DNA of 64,000 nt from Salinivibrio sp. ES.052 (GCF_900141775.1 NZ_FSRI01000001.1:1706251-1770250); one strand, 5' to 3'. Shown: positions 19,647 through 30,800, counted from the first letter of the stretch. The notes: generated by a model from the letters alone, not told the origin. Numbers and translations are program-made.

Positions 19647-22079
19647 TCAGAATGTGCGCCCGATCGTGAAGGTAAAGAACTCTTCATCGTCGCCAGGCTG
19701 GCTAGTTATAGGTTTTGCGATGGAGAACACCAAAGGTGCCATCGGTGACATCCACTGCAGTGCCATACCGTAAGAAGCACTGATATTAGATGGATCTGAG
19801 TAGTCTTTGACGCCACTAATGCCACTGTAATCGGCAGCCGCCGATACATCATATTCAGTGTCCCACACTGATGCGGCATCAATAAACACACTGGTGCGGA
19901 TTTGCTCACGCGCTTCATCCGAGGCAAACGGCGTTGGTACAATCAGTTCAGCACTGGCGCGCGCCATGGCGTTACCACCGACGGAGTCTGAGGAACCATA
20001 GCTTCCTTCATTTTTTTCAACATCATCACTATTTGGCTGAGTTGACCCACCGGCCTCATAGACTGCCTTGGGTCCAACCGAGTTCGAGCGGAAGCCGCGC
20101 AGTGAGGAGAAACCACCCGCATAGTAATTTTCATAAAACGGCAGCATATGGTCTTGACCATTAGTTTGACCATAACCATTACCATACGCGAGACGACCAC
20201 GCATCAATAGCGTAAATTCATGCTCTTGCGTCAGCGGTACGTACTGGCGAATATCGTACTGCATTTTGAAATACTGGACGTCTGAGCCCGGCACTGTCAT
20301 GCGGTAAGACGCTCGCTGATAGTTACCCGCGGTTGGAAAATAGCCGCGGTTAAGGTTGTTACGCGTCCAAGACACGGACATATCAAAATCATCGACTTCG
20401 AGTCCATCATTGTTCGTACGGTGATCGTCGTGGCGTTCAAGAAATTTCTCGATTTGGTAGTACTTACCAATATTTTCAATTTTGTTGTGGGTGTACCCCA
20501 GCGAGAAGTCGATCGAATTCAGCTCATCGGTCCAAAAGCCCCACGTCAGATTAGTCCCATAACTCTCGTTGGTATACTCAACAATATTCGCATCACGCGC
20601 TTCAAATTCGTTGTAGAAAACCTTACCGCCCAAACTCACTCCATCAAGAGTAAAATAAGGATCACGGTATTCCAACGTCAGGTTTTTACGGTAATCGTTG
20701 ACCATGGCATTAATGCCAAAGCGATTCCCCGTCCCAGCAAAGTTATCTTGCTGCAAGCCTAGCTGTAAACTGGCACCAGATTCAGTCCCGTAACCGATAC
20801 CAAAGTTGATGCTGCCTGAGTTGGCCTCTTTCACTTTATAGCTCACGTCGACCTGATCGTCAGTCCCCGGTACACGCTGCGTATCTACCTCGACATTTTG
20901 GAAAAAGCCGGTACGGCTTAAACGCTCTTTACCCCGTGTCACCGCTTTTGAATTCAGCCAGGTTCCTTCAAGCTGTCGCATTTCACGGCGCAATACTTCG
21001 TCTTTAGTGATGGTATTGCCGGAGAAACGGATATTACGCACGTAGATGCGTTTACCTGGCTCGACATTGACGGTCAGCGAGACTTGCTGATTATCATCAT
21101 CGAAGGTCGGTAAGGTATTCACTTTCGGGTAGGCAAAACCGGTTTCGCCGAGTTGGCGCTTAATCGCCTCCTCAAGTGCGGTCACCTTATCGCCATTATA
21201 GGTATCACCACGGGTGAAATTGACCAACGAACGATAGATCTCTTCGTTTTGCGGATCGCCTCGAAAGTCTAGATCGGCGACTTGGTAAGGCTGGCCTTCA
21301 TTGACATTGAGGGTAATATAAACCCCTTTTTTATCCGGCGAGATGGCCACTTGCGTCGATTCAACGCGGAACTTTAAATAGCCGCGATTTAAATAAAAAC
21401 TGCGCAGTTTTTCTAAATCACCTGCCAAAACCTGCTTTTGATACTTTTCATTGGCTAAGAAGTTCCACCACGGCACGTCAGCACGTAGATCAAAGTTATC
21501 GCGCAGGGATTCATCACTAAAGACATCATTACCCACGAAGTTTATCTGCTCAATCTTGGCAGACACCCCTTCGGTAAACACAAACTTCAGGTCCGCGCGG
21601 TTACGCGGTAAGGGAGTGACAACCGCTTTTACTGACGCACTATACTTACCGACACTGTAATAGAAATCTTCTAAGCCTTTTTCGATGTTACTCAGCTTGG
21701 TGCGATCCAACGCCTCACCGACGCGTAGCCCGGAAGAGGTAAGGTTCTCTTTTAACTGCTCTTTTTTGATAGCTTTGTTACCAGAAAACGAGATGCTAGC
21801 AATGGTGGGACGCTCCACCACTTTAACCAGTAACGCTTCGTCATCACGATACACGCGCACATCTTCGAAATTCCCCGAGGCAAAAAGAGCGTTGATAATA
21901 TCAGCAACATCCTCGTCATCGACGTTATCCCCCACACGTACCGGCATTGACAGCAATGCTGCCCCTAAGCTGACACGCTGCAGGCCCTCAAAGCGGATAT
22001 CGCTGACTTCGAATGCGTCAGCATGCGCCATACTGCTGCTCACTAAAAGAGACGCTATTAATAGTTTTTTCATCGCCAT
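19647..22079 (-). CDS. bamA: outer membrane assembly factor BamA
   Basis: An 810-residue Omp85 protein, the core of the BAM complex that inserts beta-barrel proteins into the outer membrane. Order: signal peptide (about 1-21, KKLLIASLLVSSSMAHA), five POTRA domains (about 22-420, opening FEVSDIRFEGLQRV), then a 16-strand barrel ending in the outer-membrane signature with terminal Phe (FTFTIGRTF). The loop 6 motif RGF (SSLRGFRSN) is intact. Length equals E. coli BamA (810). An acidic loop with QPNSDDVEKNEG follows the RGF region. Confidence 0.98.
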   Translation of the reverse strand: MAMKKLLIASLLVSSSMAHADAFEVSDIRFEGLQRVSLGAALLSMPVRVGDNVDDEDVADIINALFASGNFEDVRVYRDDEALLVKVVERPTIASISFSGNKAIKKEQLKENLTSSGLRVGEALDRTKLSNIEKGLEDFYYSVGKYSASVKAVVTPLPRNRADLKFVFTEGVSAKIEQINFVGNDVFSDESLRDNFDLRADVPWWNFLANEKYQKQVLAGDLEKLRSFYLNRGYLKFRVESTQVAISPDKKGVYITLNVNEGQPYQVADLDFRGDPQNEEIYRSLVNFTRGDTYNGDKVTALEEAIKRQLGETGFAYPKVNTLPTFDDDNQQVSLTVNVEPGKRIYVRNIRFSGNTITKDEVLRREMRQLEGTWLNSKAVTRGKERLSRTGFFQNVEVDTQRVPGTDDQVDVSYKVKEANSGSINFGIGYGTESGASLQLGLQQDNFAGTGNRFGINAMVNDYRKNLTLEYRDPYFTLDGVSLGGKVFYNEFEARDANIVEYTNESYGTNLTWGFWTDELNSIDFSLGYTHNKIENIGKYYQIEKFLERHDDHRTNNDGLEVDDFDMSVSWTRNNLNRGYFPTAGNYQRASYRMTVPGSDVQYFKMQYDIRQYVPLTQEHEFTLLMRGRLAYGNGYGQTNGQDHMLPFYENYYAGGFSSLRGFRSNSVGPKAVYEAGGSTQPNSDDVEKNEGSYGSSDSVGGNAMARASAELIVPTPFASDEAREQIRTSVFIDAASVWDTEYDVSAAADYSGISGVKDYSDPSNISASYGMALQWMSPMAPLVFSIAKPITSQPGDDEEFFTFTIGRTF

Positions 22080-22112
22080 GTGCTATCTGACTTATCCTTG
22101 AATACTTACCGT

Positions 22113-23468
22113 TTAAAGTCGGGCGAAGTCGTTAAACAATGCCACTGCCATCACCATCATCAACACGGCAGCGCCGATACGATACCCAAAGTCCTGTACA
22201 CGCTCGGAAACCGGTTTTCGTGTGACAGCCTCAATCCCAAAGAACAGCAAATGGCCGCCATCCAATACAGGTAGAGGGAGTAGATTGATAATGCCTAGGT
22301 TCACACTGATCAGTGCCATAAACCCTAAAAATGAGATCAGTCCGATCTCTGCTGTCATGCCCGCGCCTTTGGCGATCGATATCGGGCCACTTAGATTATT
22401 CACGCCCACATCACCAATGATCAGCTTTTTGATCATATTCACCGTCATACCGATCACTTGCCATGTTTTACTCACGGCTTCAGGGATCGCCGCTACCGGG
22501 CCATATTGTTGTATAAAACGGTATGACTCTGGCCAAGCCGCCATTTGCGGTGCAATCCCCGCATAACCACTAACTTGTCCTTGCTGCTCACGCGCATCGG
22601 GCGTCAACACCAGTGTTTGTCTTTCGCCATCACGCGATACCGTCAACGATAACGCCTGATCTGGGCTAGCTTTAATCACCTCAACCAAGCGCATCCATGA
22701 CTCGAGCTTGGTGTTATCCACCGCTACAATCTTGTCGCCTTCCTGAAGCCCTGCGCGAGCGGCGGCACTGTCTTCTACCACTTGAGCCACCGTTAAGGTG
22801 ATCGCCGGCCGATAAGGCGTGATACCCAAAGTGGTTAAAGGTGATTGCTTTTCTGGATCAAACTGCCATTGACTTAAATCCAGCGGATAATCTCGATCAA
22901 ATGTTGCCGCTGAGTCTGGCTTCGCGGTGAGGGTCATACTCTCATCGCCAATATGTCCGATCAACGCAAAATTAACCGCTTGCCAATCTGCGGTTTCGAC
23001 GCCAGAAACTTGGGTTAGTTCCATTCCGGATTCAATTCCCGCTTCAGCAGCTATCGAGTTGGGGGATATTTCACCAATGATGGGCTTAACGGCAGGGACG
23101 CCAATCATCATTACTATCCAGTAAGCAAAGACAGCAAAGACAAAGTTAGCGATGGGACCGGCGGCAACGATCGCACTGCGTTGCCACAAAGGCTGATTAT
23201 TGAACGCACGAGGTTTATCCTCTTCAGAAACCACTTCAATACGCTCATCAAGCATTTTGACGTAGCCTCCCAACGGAATTGCCGCAATCACATACTCGGT
23301 ATGGTCTTTACCATACCAGCGCCATAGCGCTCGGCCAAAACCGATAGAAAAACGCTCAACTTTGACGCCGCAGCGACGGGCGACCCAAAAATGGCCATAC
23401 TCATGAATTGCCACCAGTACCCCAAGGGCAACGATAAACGCCGCCGCATTCCATAGAAAAGCGCTCAT
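22113..23468 (-). CDS. rseP: RIP metalloprotease RseP
   Basis: A 451-residue inner-membrane site-2 protease that cleaves RseA after DegS, releasing sigma-E in the envelope stress response. The zinc motif HEYGH is at about residues 23-27 and the third-ligand motif [11 protein letters not shown] near 395; two PDZ domains lie between. Four membrane segments are apparent. Its start overlaps the dxr stop (ATGA), and bamA follows 33 nt downstream. Confidence 0.97.
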   Translation of the reverse strand: MSAFLWNAAAFIVALGVLVAIHEYGHFWVARRCGVKVERFSIGFGRALWRWYGKDHTEYVIAAIPLGGYVKMLDERIEVVSEEDKPRAFNNQPLWQRSAIVAAGPIANFVFAVFAYWIVMMIGVPAVKPIIGEISPNSIAAEAGIESGMELTQVSGVETADWQAVNFALIGHIGDESMTLTAKPDSAATFDRDYPLDLSQWQFDPEKQSPLTTLGITPYRPAITLTVAQVVEDSAAARAGLQEGDKIVAVDNTKLESWMRLVEVIKASPDQALSLTVSRDGERQTLVLTPDAREQQGQVSGYAGIAPQMAAWPESYRFIQQYGPVAAIPEAVSKTWQVIGMTVNMIKKLIIGDVGVNNLSGPISIAKGAGMTAEIGLISFLGFMALISVNLGIINLLPLPVLDGGHLLFFGIEAVTRKPVSERVQDFGYRIGAAVLMMVMAVALFNDFARL

Positions 23469-24661
23469 TTTGCCACCTTTGAAATCTGCTCATTTGCAGT
23501 GATACGCGCTATTCTATCCAGCTCAAATAAGCAATCCAAGCTTGTTGGCGTGGGAAGCGATGATTGGGTCAATACCTGCTCATTGATATGCGCAATATCC
23601 ATAAAACCTATTTTCCCTGCTAAAAACGCCGCTACGGCCTGTTCATTCGCCGCATTCAAGCTAGTCGTTGCCGCTTGTCCCTGCTCACACGCTTCCATGG
23701 CGAGAGATAAACAAGGATAGCGGTTGGCATCTGGCGCCATAAAGGTAAATTCCCCAATTTGGGTAAAATCCAGTGGTGCGACGGATGTTTGAACACGCTC
23801 GGGGTAGCCCATTGCATGTGCAATCGGAGTACACATATCCGGGGTGCCTAGCTGCGCGAGGACAGAGCCGTCGCACATTTGTACCATGGAGTGGATGACC
23901 GACTGAGGATGGATCACGACATCGAGTTGATCGGCTTGAGCATTAAAGAGCCAGCGCGCCTCTATATACTCCAACCCCTTATTCATCATGGTGGCGGAGT
24001 CGACCGATATTTTAGGGCCCATCGACCAATTCGGGTGGGCAATCGCTTCTGCAACACTGACTGCCGCGAGGCTTTGCGGATCGCGATAGCGGAATGGACC
24101 GCCAGAGCCAGTCAGCAAAATTTTACTGACGCCCTCTGCATGCAAATCACAGCGTCCCGGTTGTTGTTGAGCACGATCGGGTAGGCATTGAAAAATTGCA
24201 TTATGCTCACTATCAATAGGGAGCAGCTCTGCGCCATATTGATACACGGCATCGATAAAGAACTGCCCAGACATCACCAACGCTTCTTTATTGGCCAGGA
24301 GGACACGCTTACCCGCTTTCACCGCTGCCATGGTCGAGGATAAACCAGCGGCTCCCACAACGGCAGCCATGACCATATCAACATCAGGGAGTGACGCGAG
24401 GTGGGATAGGCTCTCCTCCCCCGCGAGCACCTCGGTGCGTAGCCCTTTTGCACACAAAACCTGACGCAGTTGTTGTGCAGCATCGTGATTGGCCATCGCC
24501 GCGTAAGCAGGTTGCCAATAAACACACAAGGCAACCATTTTCTCTACATTGGTATGGGCCGCCAACGCCGTGACTTCAAACTTTTCAGGGTTGGCTTCAA
24601 CCACTTTTAACGTACTGGTGCCAATAGACCCAGTTGCGCCTAATACGGTGATTCTTTGCAT
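23465..24661 (-). CDS. dxr: 1-deoxy-D-xylulose 5-phosphate reductoisomerase
   Basis: The second enzyme of the MEP isoprenoid pathway, making 2-C-methyl-D-erythritol 4-phosphate with NADPH. The Rossmann motif [10 protein letters not shown] opens the protein; [15 protein letters not shown] and GSGGPFR mark the metal and substrate site. ATG 24661 gives 398 residues, exactly E. coli length; an in-frame GTG six codons earlier abuts the cdsA stop and is less likely. It lies between cdsA and rseP, a different place from E. coli, where it follows frr. Confidence 0.97.
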   Translation of the reverse strand: MQRITVLGATGSIGTSTLKVVEANPEKFEVTALAAHTNVEKMVALCVYWQPAYAAMANHDAAQQLRQVLCAKGLRTEVLAGEESLSHLASLPDVDMVMAAVVGAAGLSSTMAAVKAGKRVLLANKEALVMSGQFFIDAVYQYGAELLPIDSEHNAIFQCLPDRAQQQPGRCDLHAEGVSKILLTGSGGPFRYRDPQSLAAVSVAEAIAHPNWSMGPKISVDSATMMNKGLEYIEARWLFNAQADQLDVVIHPQSVIHSMVQMCDGSVLAQLGTPDMCTPIAHAMGYPERVQTSVAPLDFTQIGEFTFMAPDANRYPCLSLAMEACEQGQAATTSLNAANEQAVAAFLAGKIGFMDIAHINEQVLTQSSLPTPTSLDCLFELDRIARITANEQISKVAK

Positions 24662-24679
24662 GTCGAGGACTCGTTTCAC

Positions 24680-25531
24680 TTAATTCGCAAAGGCGAAGTA
24701 CAACACGGTAAAAACGGGGAACGCCGCCGTCAGGCTATCGATACGATCCAGGATACCACCATGCCCAGGAAGCAGATTACCACTGTCTTTGACCCCCGCC
24801 ACACGTTTGAACATGCTCTCGGCCAAATCACCTAGCACAGACGCCAAGGCTGTCACGATCGTAATGCCCAGCAGTACAGCCACATTGGCAAAATGGATAT
24901 TCAACAAATGGGCACCAAGCCAAGTCACGGCCACAGCCGCGGTGAGTCCACCGAGCAGCCCTTCCAGCGTCTTATTCGGACTCACCGCAGGGGCCATTTT
25001 ATGCTTACCAAACTTTTTGCCCGCGAAATAGGCACCGCTATCAGCGCACCAGACGAGAACAAAGACTAAGAGCACTAATTTAGCACCATAAAAGGTAGAA
25101 AACTGATAGTCGGTGGCGCGCAATAACAATACACTCCACATAAAGGGCAGCATAGTCAGTAAGCCAAAGAGTAACCGGAGTAACTTACTGTGCGTCCAAT
25201 AGGCCCCTGAACGCGGAAACGCGAGGACTAACAGTGTCGCGAACAACCACCACGCCGCCCCTGTGGCCGCCAACGCGAAGGGGGGTAACGTGACATGCCC
25301 TAACGCCATGGCACCAAAAGGGAGACTAAATAGGGAAAGCGCCAGCGCTGCGGCGGGGATAATAAAGGTTAAAAGGCGTGATGACGCCGATACAAATTGC
25401 GTCCACTCCCAAAGTCCGATCAGAGTGACCACCGCTATCGCTGCAACAAACGCAGGAAACGGTAAGTAGAATACTCCCGCGACCACTAACGGGACTAACA
25501 AGGCCGCGGTTAAAACACGTTGTTTGAGCAA
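24680..25531 (-). CDS. cdsA: phosphatidate cytidylyltransferase
   Basis: A 283-residue multi-pass inner-membrane enzyme that makes CDP-diacylglycerol from phosphatidate and CTP. Its C-terminal family signature is present: VSPNKTLEGLLGG and SMFKRVAGVKDSGNLLPGHGGILDRID. About eight hydrophobic segments are apparent. The frame begins with TTG (LKQRVLTAALLVP), with GAGGAA 7 nt upstream, so a TTG start is plausible. It follows uppS by 15 nt. Confidence 0.95.
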   Translation of the reverse strand: MLKQRVLTAALLVPLVVAGVFYLPFPAFVAAIAVVTLIGLWEWTQFVSASSRLLTFIIPAAALALSLFSLPFGAMALGHVTLPPFALAATGAAWWLFATLLVLAFPRSGAYWTHSKLLRLLFGLLTMLPFMWSVLLLRATDYQFSTFYGAKLVLLVFVLVWCADSGAYFAGKKFGKHKMAPAVSPNKTLEGLLGGLTAAVAVTWLGAHLLNIHFANVAVLLGITIVTALASVLGDLAESMFKRVAGVKDSGNLLPGHGGILDRIDSLTAAFPVFTVLYFAFAN

Positions 25532-25546
25532 ACTGATTCCTCGTAG

Positions 25547-26317
25547 TTACTTATCCGTTGTTATCATGGCTTTGATCTGCTCGCCTGTGCAGCCGAATCG
25601 TCGTTCACGATTGACATACCAAGCCACCGCATCATACAAACTCTGTTCGTTAAAATCCGGCCAATACTGCTCAGTAAAACATAACTCGGCATAGGCGGCT
25701 TGCCACAAAATAAAATTACTGATGCGACATTCGCCACTGGTGCGGATCATTAAATCCACATCAGGCAAATCTGCCAGCATTAAATAACGCGCAATATCTT
25801 GTTCACCGATATCATTCGGTTGCAACTGTCCGGTGGCGACCTCTTCGGCAACGCGACGTGTTGCCTGGGTAATATCCCACTGTCCACCATAGTTAGCGGC
25901 AATATTCAGTACCAAGCGATCATTCTTCGCCGTTAGCGATTGGGCTTCGGCGATTTTCGCTTGCAAAGAGGGGCTGAATCGAGAGGTATCGCCAATGATG
26001 CGTAGTTGCACACCATGGCTATCTAGCCGTTTGACTTCACGTGACAGCACATTGATAAATAACTCCATCAAGACGCTGACTTCATCTTCTGGTCGACGCC
26101 AATTTTCACTGCTGAACGCAAATAAAGTCAGGGCTTTTACCCCAAGTTCAGATGCCGCCTTAACGGTTTTACGTACCGCTTTGACACCCGCTTTGTGGCC
26201 AAACACTCGGGCTTTGCCTCGTGCCTTAGCCCAGCGCCCATTACCATCCATGATTACGGCAATATGCTGCGGTAGGGCGGCAGATTCGATCTGCGCATCA
26301 AGAGACTGGGAACTCAT
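25547..26317 (-). CDS. uppS: undecaprenyl diphosphate synthase
   Basis: A cis-prenyltransferase making the C55 lipid carrier for peptidoglycan and O-antigen synthesis. The family motif [14 protein letters not shown] (catalytic Asp) lies near residue 20, with [13 protein letters not shown] and [16 protein letters not shown] downstream. I start at ATG 26317, which has AAGGAG 5 nt upstream, giving 256 residues; a 12-codon upstream extension overlaps the frr terminator. It heads the uppS-cdsA-dxr-rseP cluster. Confidence 0.96.
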   Translation of the reverse strand: MSSQSLDAQIESAALPQHIAVIMDGNGRWAKARGKARVFGHKAGVKAVRKTVKAASELGVKALTLFAFSSENWRRPEDEVSVLMELFINVLSREVKRLDSHGVQLRIIGDTSRFSPSLQAKIAEAQSLTAKNDRLVLNIAANYGGQWDITQATRRVAEEVATGQLQPNDIGEQDIARYLMLADLPDVDLMIRTSGECRISNFILWQAAYAELCFTEQYWPDFNEQSLYDAVAWYVNRERRFGCTGEQIKAMITTDK

Positions 26318-26328
26318 GTTTCTCCTTG

Positions 26329-26365
26329 GCAAATAAAAAGCGCTGTACTGCACGCACAGCGCTTT
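26329..26365 (-). terminator. hairpin between frr and uppS
   Basis: On the minus strand the perfect stem AAAGCGCTGT/ACAGCGCTTT (26356-26365 with 26337-26346) with a 9-nt loop is followed by TTTATTT. It should terminate at least part of the rpsB-tsf-pyrH-frr transcripts. Confidence 0.8.
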
Positions 26366-26392
26366 AGCATTGGCGGTAAAGTCTAATGAGAT

Positions 26393-26950
26393 TTAGACTT
26401 CCATCAACTCTTTTTCTTTTGCATCAAGAAGTGCATCAACATTCTTGACCGCTTCATCGGTCAGCTTTTGAATATCATCTTGCGCGCGGCGCTCATCGTC
26501 TTCTGAAATTTCTTTGTCTTTCAGCAGCGCCTTAAGATCACTGTTGGCGTCACGGCGAATGCTACGCACAGCCACACGGCCTTGCTCACCTTCAGCACGG
26601 ACAACCTTGACCATATCTTTACGACGCTCTTCAGTCAAAGGTGGCAAAGGAACACGAATAACAGTGCCAGCAGAAGCAGGGTTAAGCCCTAAATCTGAAG
26701 TCATGATCGCCTTTTCAACCGCTTGGGTGACTTGCTTGTCGTAAACGCTGATCGCTAGAGTGCGTGCATCCTCGGCGATGATAGATGCCAATTGGTTTAA
26801 AGGCGTTTGCGCACCATAGTATTCGACAGTGATGCCTTCAAGTAAGCTTGGATGAGCACGCCCAGTACGCAATTTACCGAGAGTATGCTTAAGCGCGTCT
26901 ACACTTTTATCCATACGCGCTTTGGCGTCGTCTTTTATGTCATTAATCAC
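26393..26950 (-). CDS. frr: ribosome recycling factor
   Basis: A 185-residue protein (E. coli 185) that with EF-G splits post-termination ribosomes. The three-helix-bundle sequence is typical: [17 protein letters not shown] at the N-terminus, [27 protein letters not shown] and a C-terminal helix ending [11 protein letters not shown]. It lies 53 nt downstream of pyrH in the conserved translation operon and is followed by a strong hairpin. Confidence 0.98.
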   Translation of the reverse strand: MINDIKDDAKARMDKSVDALKHTLGKLRTGRAHPSLLEGITVEYYGAQTPLNQLASIIAEDARTLAISVYDKQVTQAVEKAIMTSDLGLNPASAGTVIRVPLPPLTEERRKDMVKVVRAEGEQGRVAVRSIRRDANSDLKALLKDKEISEDDERRAQDDIQKLTDEAVKNVDALLDAKEKELMEV

Positions 26951-27003
26951 GGGAATATCCTTGCGATTGAATTAGTTTGTAAGATTATGCCACCAATATC
27001 GGC

Positions 27004-27732
27004 TTAGCTGTTAGTGATCAAGGTGCCTTCTGCCTCACCCATCACGACACGGCGTAATGCACCTGGCTTATTCATGTTAAACACACGAAGCGGCAATTTA
27101 TGATCTCGTGCCAATGTAAATGCGGCCAAATCCATCACTTTCAACTCTTTTTCTAAAACATCTTGATATGTCAGTGAATCGTATAATGTGGCATCCGGGT
27201 TTTTGGTTGGGTCATCGCTGTATACGCCATCGACTTTGGTGGCTTTAATCACAATGTCCGACTCGATTTCGATACCACGTAAACACGCAGCTGAGTCCGT
27301 GGTAAAAAACGGGTTGCCTGTCCCCGCGGAAAAAATCACCACGCGGCCATTACGAAGCTGGCTGATAGCTTCCGCCCAATTATAGCTATCACATACACCA
27401 TTAAGAGGAATGGCTGACATGACTCGTGCGTTCACATAGGCACGATGAAGTGCATCACGCATCGCCAAGCCGTTCATCACGGTGGCTAACATACCCATGT
27501 GATCGCCCACAACACGGTTCATCCCTGCCTCAGCAAGACCCGCACCACGAAACAGATTACCGCCACCGATGACCAATCCTACCTGAACACCCAGCTCGAC
27601 CAATTCTTTAACTTCTTGTGCCATGCGATCAAGCACGGCCGGATCGATACCGAACCCATCTTTGCCCTGCAGGGCTTCACCGCTGAGTTTAAGTAAAATT
27701 CGTTGATATGCAGGCTTAGGATTTGTAGTCAT
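27004..27732 (-). CDS. pyrH: UMP kinase
   Basis: A 242-residue amino-acid-kinase-fold enzyme phosphorylating UMP to UDP, allosterically controlled by GTP and UTP in the family. The nucleotide-binding start [12 protein letters not shown] and motifs [28 protein letters not shown] and [12 protein letters not shown] are intact. Length matches E. coli PyrH (241). It follows tsf in the usual order. Confidence 0.98.
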   Translation of the reverse strand: MTTNPKPAYQRILLKLSGEALQGKDGFGIDPAVLDRMAQEVKELVELGVQVGLVIGGGNLFRGAGLAEAGMNRVVGDHMGMLATVMNGLAMRDALHRAYVNARVMSAIPLNGVCDSYNWAEAISQLRNGRVVIFSAGTGNPFFTTDSAACLRGIEIESDIVIKATKVDGVYSDDPTKNPDATLYDSLTYQDVLEKELKVMDLAAFTLARDHKLPLRVFNMNKPGALRRVVMGEAEGTLITNS

Positions 27733-27778
27733 TTCACTACCTTTCTATTAGGCACTAATTAGGGAAGATGGTTATGGA

Positions 27779-27802
27779 AGACCGCGGCGAGCACCGCGGT
27801 CT
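27779..27802 (-). other. GC-rich hairpin between tsf and pyrH
   Basis: A perfect inverted repeat AGACCGCGG/CCGCGGTCT with a 6-nt loop lies 12 nt after the tsf stop. It lacks a U tract on the minus strand (followed by TCCATAACC), so it is more likely an mRNA 3'-protective or processing stem than an efficient terminator. Confidence 0.6.
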
Positions 27803-27814
27803 GAGTCAAAAGAC

Positions 27815-28657
27815 TTAGCTTTGTTGTACTGCAGCCACTTCTGCAGCAAAGTCTACTTCTTCTTTCTCGATGCCTTCGCCCACTTCAAAACGGATGAAGT
27901 TGGTCACTTCTGCACCTTTTTCTTTCAACATTTGACCCACCGTTTGTGATGGATCCATCACGAATGCTTGACCCGTTAGAGAGATCTCGCCGGTGAATTT
28001 CTTCATGCGGCCAACAACCATTTTCTCGGCGATGTCAGCAGGCTTGCCTGATTCCATTGCGATATCAACCTGAATTTTTTTCTCTTTTTCTACCACATCG
28101 GCAGGCACATCTTCAGGGTTAACATAGTCAGGCTTAGACGCCGCAATATGCATTGCTACGTGCTTGATAGTCTCTTCGTCCGCTTTTGCAGCAACGATAA
28201 CACCGATGCGGCCACCGTGACGGTAAGAGCCGACTTTCTCGCCTTCGATGAATGAAACACGACGGATGTCCATGTTTTCACCGATTTTCGCAACCAGATC
28301 AGCACGCTGCTGTTCGAATTTTTCTTTCAGCGCGTCGATGCCGAGGCTTTCAGCCAGTGCAGCTTCAGCCACTTGGTCAGCAAATTCAGCAAAGCTTGCG
28401 TCTTTAGCAACAAAGTCAGTTTCACAGTTGATTTCAACGATTGCTGCTTTGCCGTCGCCTTCTTTCACTAGAATGACGCCTTCAGCGGCAACACGACCAG
28501 CTTTTTTCGCTGCTTTTGCTGCGCCACTTTTACGCATGTTTTCAATTGCCACTTCAATATCAGCATTTGCTTCTACGAGTGCTTTTTTACATTCCATCAT
28601 GCCAGCGCCAGTGCGCTCGCGTAGTTCTTTAACCAGGGCAGCGGTAACAGTTGCCAT
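27815..28657 (-). CDS. tsf: elongation factor Ts
   Basis: A 280-residue nucleotide-exchange factor that regenerates EF-Tu-GTP. The N-terminal UBA-like motif [19 protein letters not shown] and the core [11 protein letters not shown] with [10 protein letters not shown] are typical. Length is close to E. coli EF-Ts (283). It lies downstream of rpsB, separated by a terminator-like hairpin. Confidence 0.98.
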   Translation of the reverse strand: MATVTAALVKELRERTGAGMMECKKALVEANADIEVAIENMRKSGAAKAAKKAGRVAAEGVILVKEGDGKAAIVEINCETDFVAKDASFAEFADQVAEAALAESLGIDALKEKFEQQRADLVAKIGENMDIRRVSFIEGEKVGSYRHGGRIGVIVAAKADEETIKHVAMHIAASKPDYVNPEDVPADVVEKEKKIQVDIAMESGKPADIAEKMVVGRMKKFTGEISLTGQAFVMDPSQTVGQMLKEKGAEVTNFIRFEVGEGIEKEEVDFAAEVAAVQQS

Positions 28658-28689
28658 TGTTCAATCCTCGATTCGAAACTATTTTGGGT

Positions 28690-28718
28690 AAAAAACAGGG
28701 GCCCAATATCGGCCCCTG
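28690..28718 (-). terminator. terminator/attenuator between rpsB and tsf
   Basis: On the minus strand the stem CAGGGGCC/GGCCCCTG (28711-28718 with 28696-28703) with a 7-nt loop is followed by TTTTTTACCC. It lies in the 133-nt rpsB-tsf gap and probably limits read-through so S2 and EF-Ts are made in different amounts. Confidence 0.8.
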
Positions 28719-28790
28719 CTAACCATACTTAGCTTACAGTATGAATAATGACACACTGATGGCTAAGAACGCTCACAAGGAGCTGTCATC

Positions 28791-29519
28791 TTACTCAGCG
28801 ACTTCAACCAGCTCGTCTTCTGCTTGCGCAACGATGTCTTGGCTACGGCCTTCTTTGTAAGCATCAGACGCTGCGTTCAGGTACAGTTGGATAGCGCGAA
28901 TTGCGTCATCGTTACCTGGGATTACGTGATCAACGCCGTCTGGGTTAGAGTTAGTATCTACCACTGCAAATACTGGGATACCCAGGTTGTTCGCTTCTTT
29001 GATTGCAATGTGCTCGTGATCAGCATCAATAACGAACATTGCATCAGGCAGGCCGTTCATGTTCTTGATACCACCCAGTGATTTGTCAAGTTTTTCCATC
29101 TCACGGGTGTAGGTCAAAGCTTCTTTTTTAGTCAGCTTCTCAAACGTACCGTCGGTAGACTGGTTTTCCAGATCTTTCAGACGCTTGATAGATGTACGAA
29201 CGGTTTTCCAGTTGGTCAGCATGCCACCCAACCAACGGTTGCTTACATAAAACTGCTCGCAGTTTTCTGCTGCCGTTTTTACCGCTTCGCTTGCTGCGCG
29301 CTTAGTACCAACGAACAGGACTTTACCTTTACGCTCACCGATTTTTGACAATTCAGCCAACGACTCGTTGAACATTGGTACAGTTTTCTCAAGGTTGATG
29401 ATGTGCACTTTGTTACGTGAACCAAAAATGAAAGGCTTCATTTTTGGGTTCCAGTAGCGAGTTTGGTGACCGAAGTGTACACCGGCCTTGAGCATGTCGC
29501 GCATTGAAACAGTAGCCAT
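28791..29519 (-). CDS. rpsB: 30S ribosomal protein S2
   Basis: A 242-residue ribosomal protein (E. coli 241). Signatures: [22 protein letters not shown] at the start region, [28 protein letters not shown] and [16 protein letters not shown]. It has a good AGAGGAA Shine-Dalgarno and heads the rpsB-tsf-pyrH-frr operon. Confidence 0.99.
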   Translation of the reverse strand: MATVSMRDMLKAGVHFGHQTRYWNPKMKPFIFGSRNKVHIINLEKTVPMFNESLAELSKIGERKGKVLFVGTKRAASEAVKTAAENCEQFYVSNRWLGGMLTNWKTVRTSIKRLKDLENQSTDGTFEKLTKKEALTYTREMEKLDKSLGGIKNMNGLPDAMFVIDADHEHIAIKEANNLGIPVFAVVDTNSNPDGVDHVIPGNDDAIRAIQLYLNAASDAYKEGRSQDIVAQAEDELVEVAE

Positions 29520-29641
29520 GATAAATTCCTCTTGGGGTTAGGCCTCCACATATCCCATTCACCGACCCGCTAATGGGCACCCCGGTCAATGTGTCGATAT
29601 GTGTGTGATTTAAATAAAAAGTTATGAGTGAAGACTGTCAA
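29520..29641 (-). promoter_or_regulatory. rpsB promoter and structured leader
   Basis: On the minus strand a consensus -35 TTGACA (29636-29641) and -10 TTTATT (29613-29618) with a 17-bp spacer predict a start near 29606 and a leader of about 87 nt. The leader contains CCCATT...AATGGG arms flanking GGGTCGG, able to form a stem just before the ribosome site. In gammaproteobacteria S2 represses its own mRNA through a conserved rpsB leader; I infer the same here. The rest of the gap to map (29642-29966) shows no gene; it should contain the map promoter. Confidence 0.65.
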
Positions 29642-29966
29642 ACTGAAACCTAGCGTCGCTAAATTGATCACAATGACGGTTTTCGGCGCGCTTTATATCA
29701 CAAAAGCACGCCTATAATCCAGCTAAATCGTGTATTCAATTCACCCCACCAGCCCGTCGACACGCTGCTGATTAGATCCCTTTCTGTTTCCAGAAGACAC
29801 ATGGCTTGATACCATATAGCTACCGCCATACGGCAGCCTATCCCGAATGACTGTGAAAAGCGTAGCAGGGCTACGGCTGCTGTGCGCAATGATATGATGT
29901 ATGAAATTACCCACATGTTGATTAGCACCGTATCATTGCGCTATCCGAATAAAGTGAGAAAGCAAA

Positions 29967-30761
29967 ATGACAATCCCAATTAAAACAGAAGAAGAAATTG
30001 AAAAGATGCGCGTGGCCGGTCGCCTCGCCGCTGACGTGCTCGTCATGCTCGGGGAGCACGTTAAGCCCGGTGTCACCACTCGTGAGCTAGACGACATCGC
30101 TCATAAATATATGACAGAGGTCCAGGGTACGATTCCTGCGACCTTGGACTATCACGGTTTTCCTAAATCAATGTGCACATCAATCAACCATGTTGTCTGT
30201 CATGGCATCCCGTGTGATGAAGACGTGCTGCAAGACGGTGATGTTGTCAACATTGACGTGACCGTGATTAAAGATGGCTACCATGGCGATACCTCAAAGA
30301 TGTTTTTAGTGGGTGATGTCTCTCTCGAAGACAAACGTCTTTGCCGTGTCACTCAAGAAAGCCTGTATCATGCCATCAAGAAAGTAAAACCAGGTACAAC
30401 GGTAGGTGATTTAGGCTCCGCGATTCAAAAGTTCATCAAAAACAGTAATACCCGCTACTCGATTGTAAAAGAGTACTGCGGTCATGGCATTGGCGCGAGC
30501 TTCCACGAGGATCCCCAAGTCGTGCATTACAAAAATAATGACCGCACCCTGCTTAAACCTGGCATGTGCTTTACCATTGAACCTATGATTAATGCAGGTA
30601 AATACGGTACCGTACTCGACGAAGACGATGGTTGGACGGTGTATACTATCGACGGTAAAAAATCGGCCCAGTGGGAGCATACCCTGCTAGTGACTGAAAC
30701 CGGAGTAGAGGTCTTAACGCTGCGAGAAGAAGAAAGCCTTCCGCGTTACATCAACCCCTAA
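29967..30761 (+). CDS. map: methionine aminopeptidase, type I
   Basis: A 264-residue metalloenzyme (E. coli 264) that removes the initiator methionine from nascent proteins. The pita-bread fold ligands are visible: HGIPCDEDVLQDGDVVNID with the first Asp, HGDTSKMFLVG with the second, GHGIGASFHEDP with His, and FTIEPM and QWEHTLLVT with the two Glu. It is divergent from rpsB, the standard arrangement, and is followed by a terminator. Confidence 0.98.
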   Translation: MTIPIKTEEEIEKMRVAGRLAADVLVMLGEHVKPGVTTRELDDIAHKYMTEVQGTIPATLDYHGFPKSMCTSINHVVCHGIPCDEDVLQDGDVVNIDVTVIKDGYHGDTSKMFLVGDVSLEDKRLCRVTQESLYHAIKKVKPGTTVGDLGSAIQKFIKNSNTRYSIVKEYCGHGIGASFHEDPQVVHYKNNDRTLLKPGMCFTIEPMINAGKYGTVLDEDDGWTVYTIDGKKSAQWEHTLLVTETGVEVLTLREEESLPRYINP

Positions 30762-30771
30762 TCCACCCCAT

Positions 30772-30800
30772 AAAAGCCGGTTCCATTCCGGCTTTTTTTT
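30772..30800 (+). terminator. terminator between map and glnD
   Basis: Stem AAAGCCGG/CCGGCTTT (30773-30780 with 30788-30795) with a 7-nt loop and eight T residues; it ends 16 nt before the glnD start. Confidence 0.9.

Noticed and set aside
29698-29928. 76-codon frame in the rpsB-map gap
   Set aside because: No ribosome site, no family resemblance; the region is the divergent promoter area.
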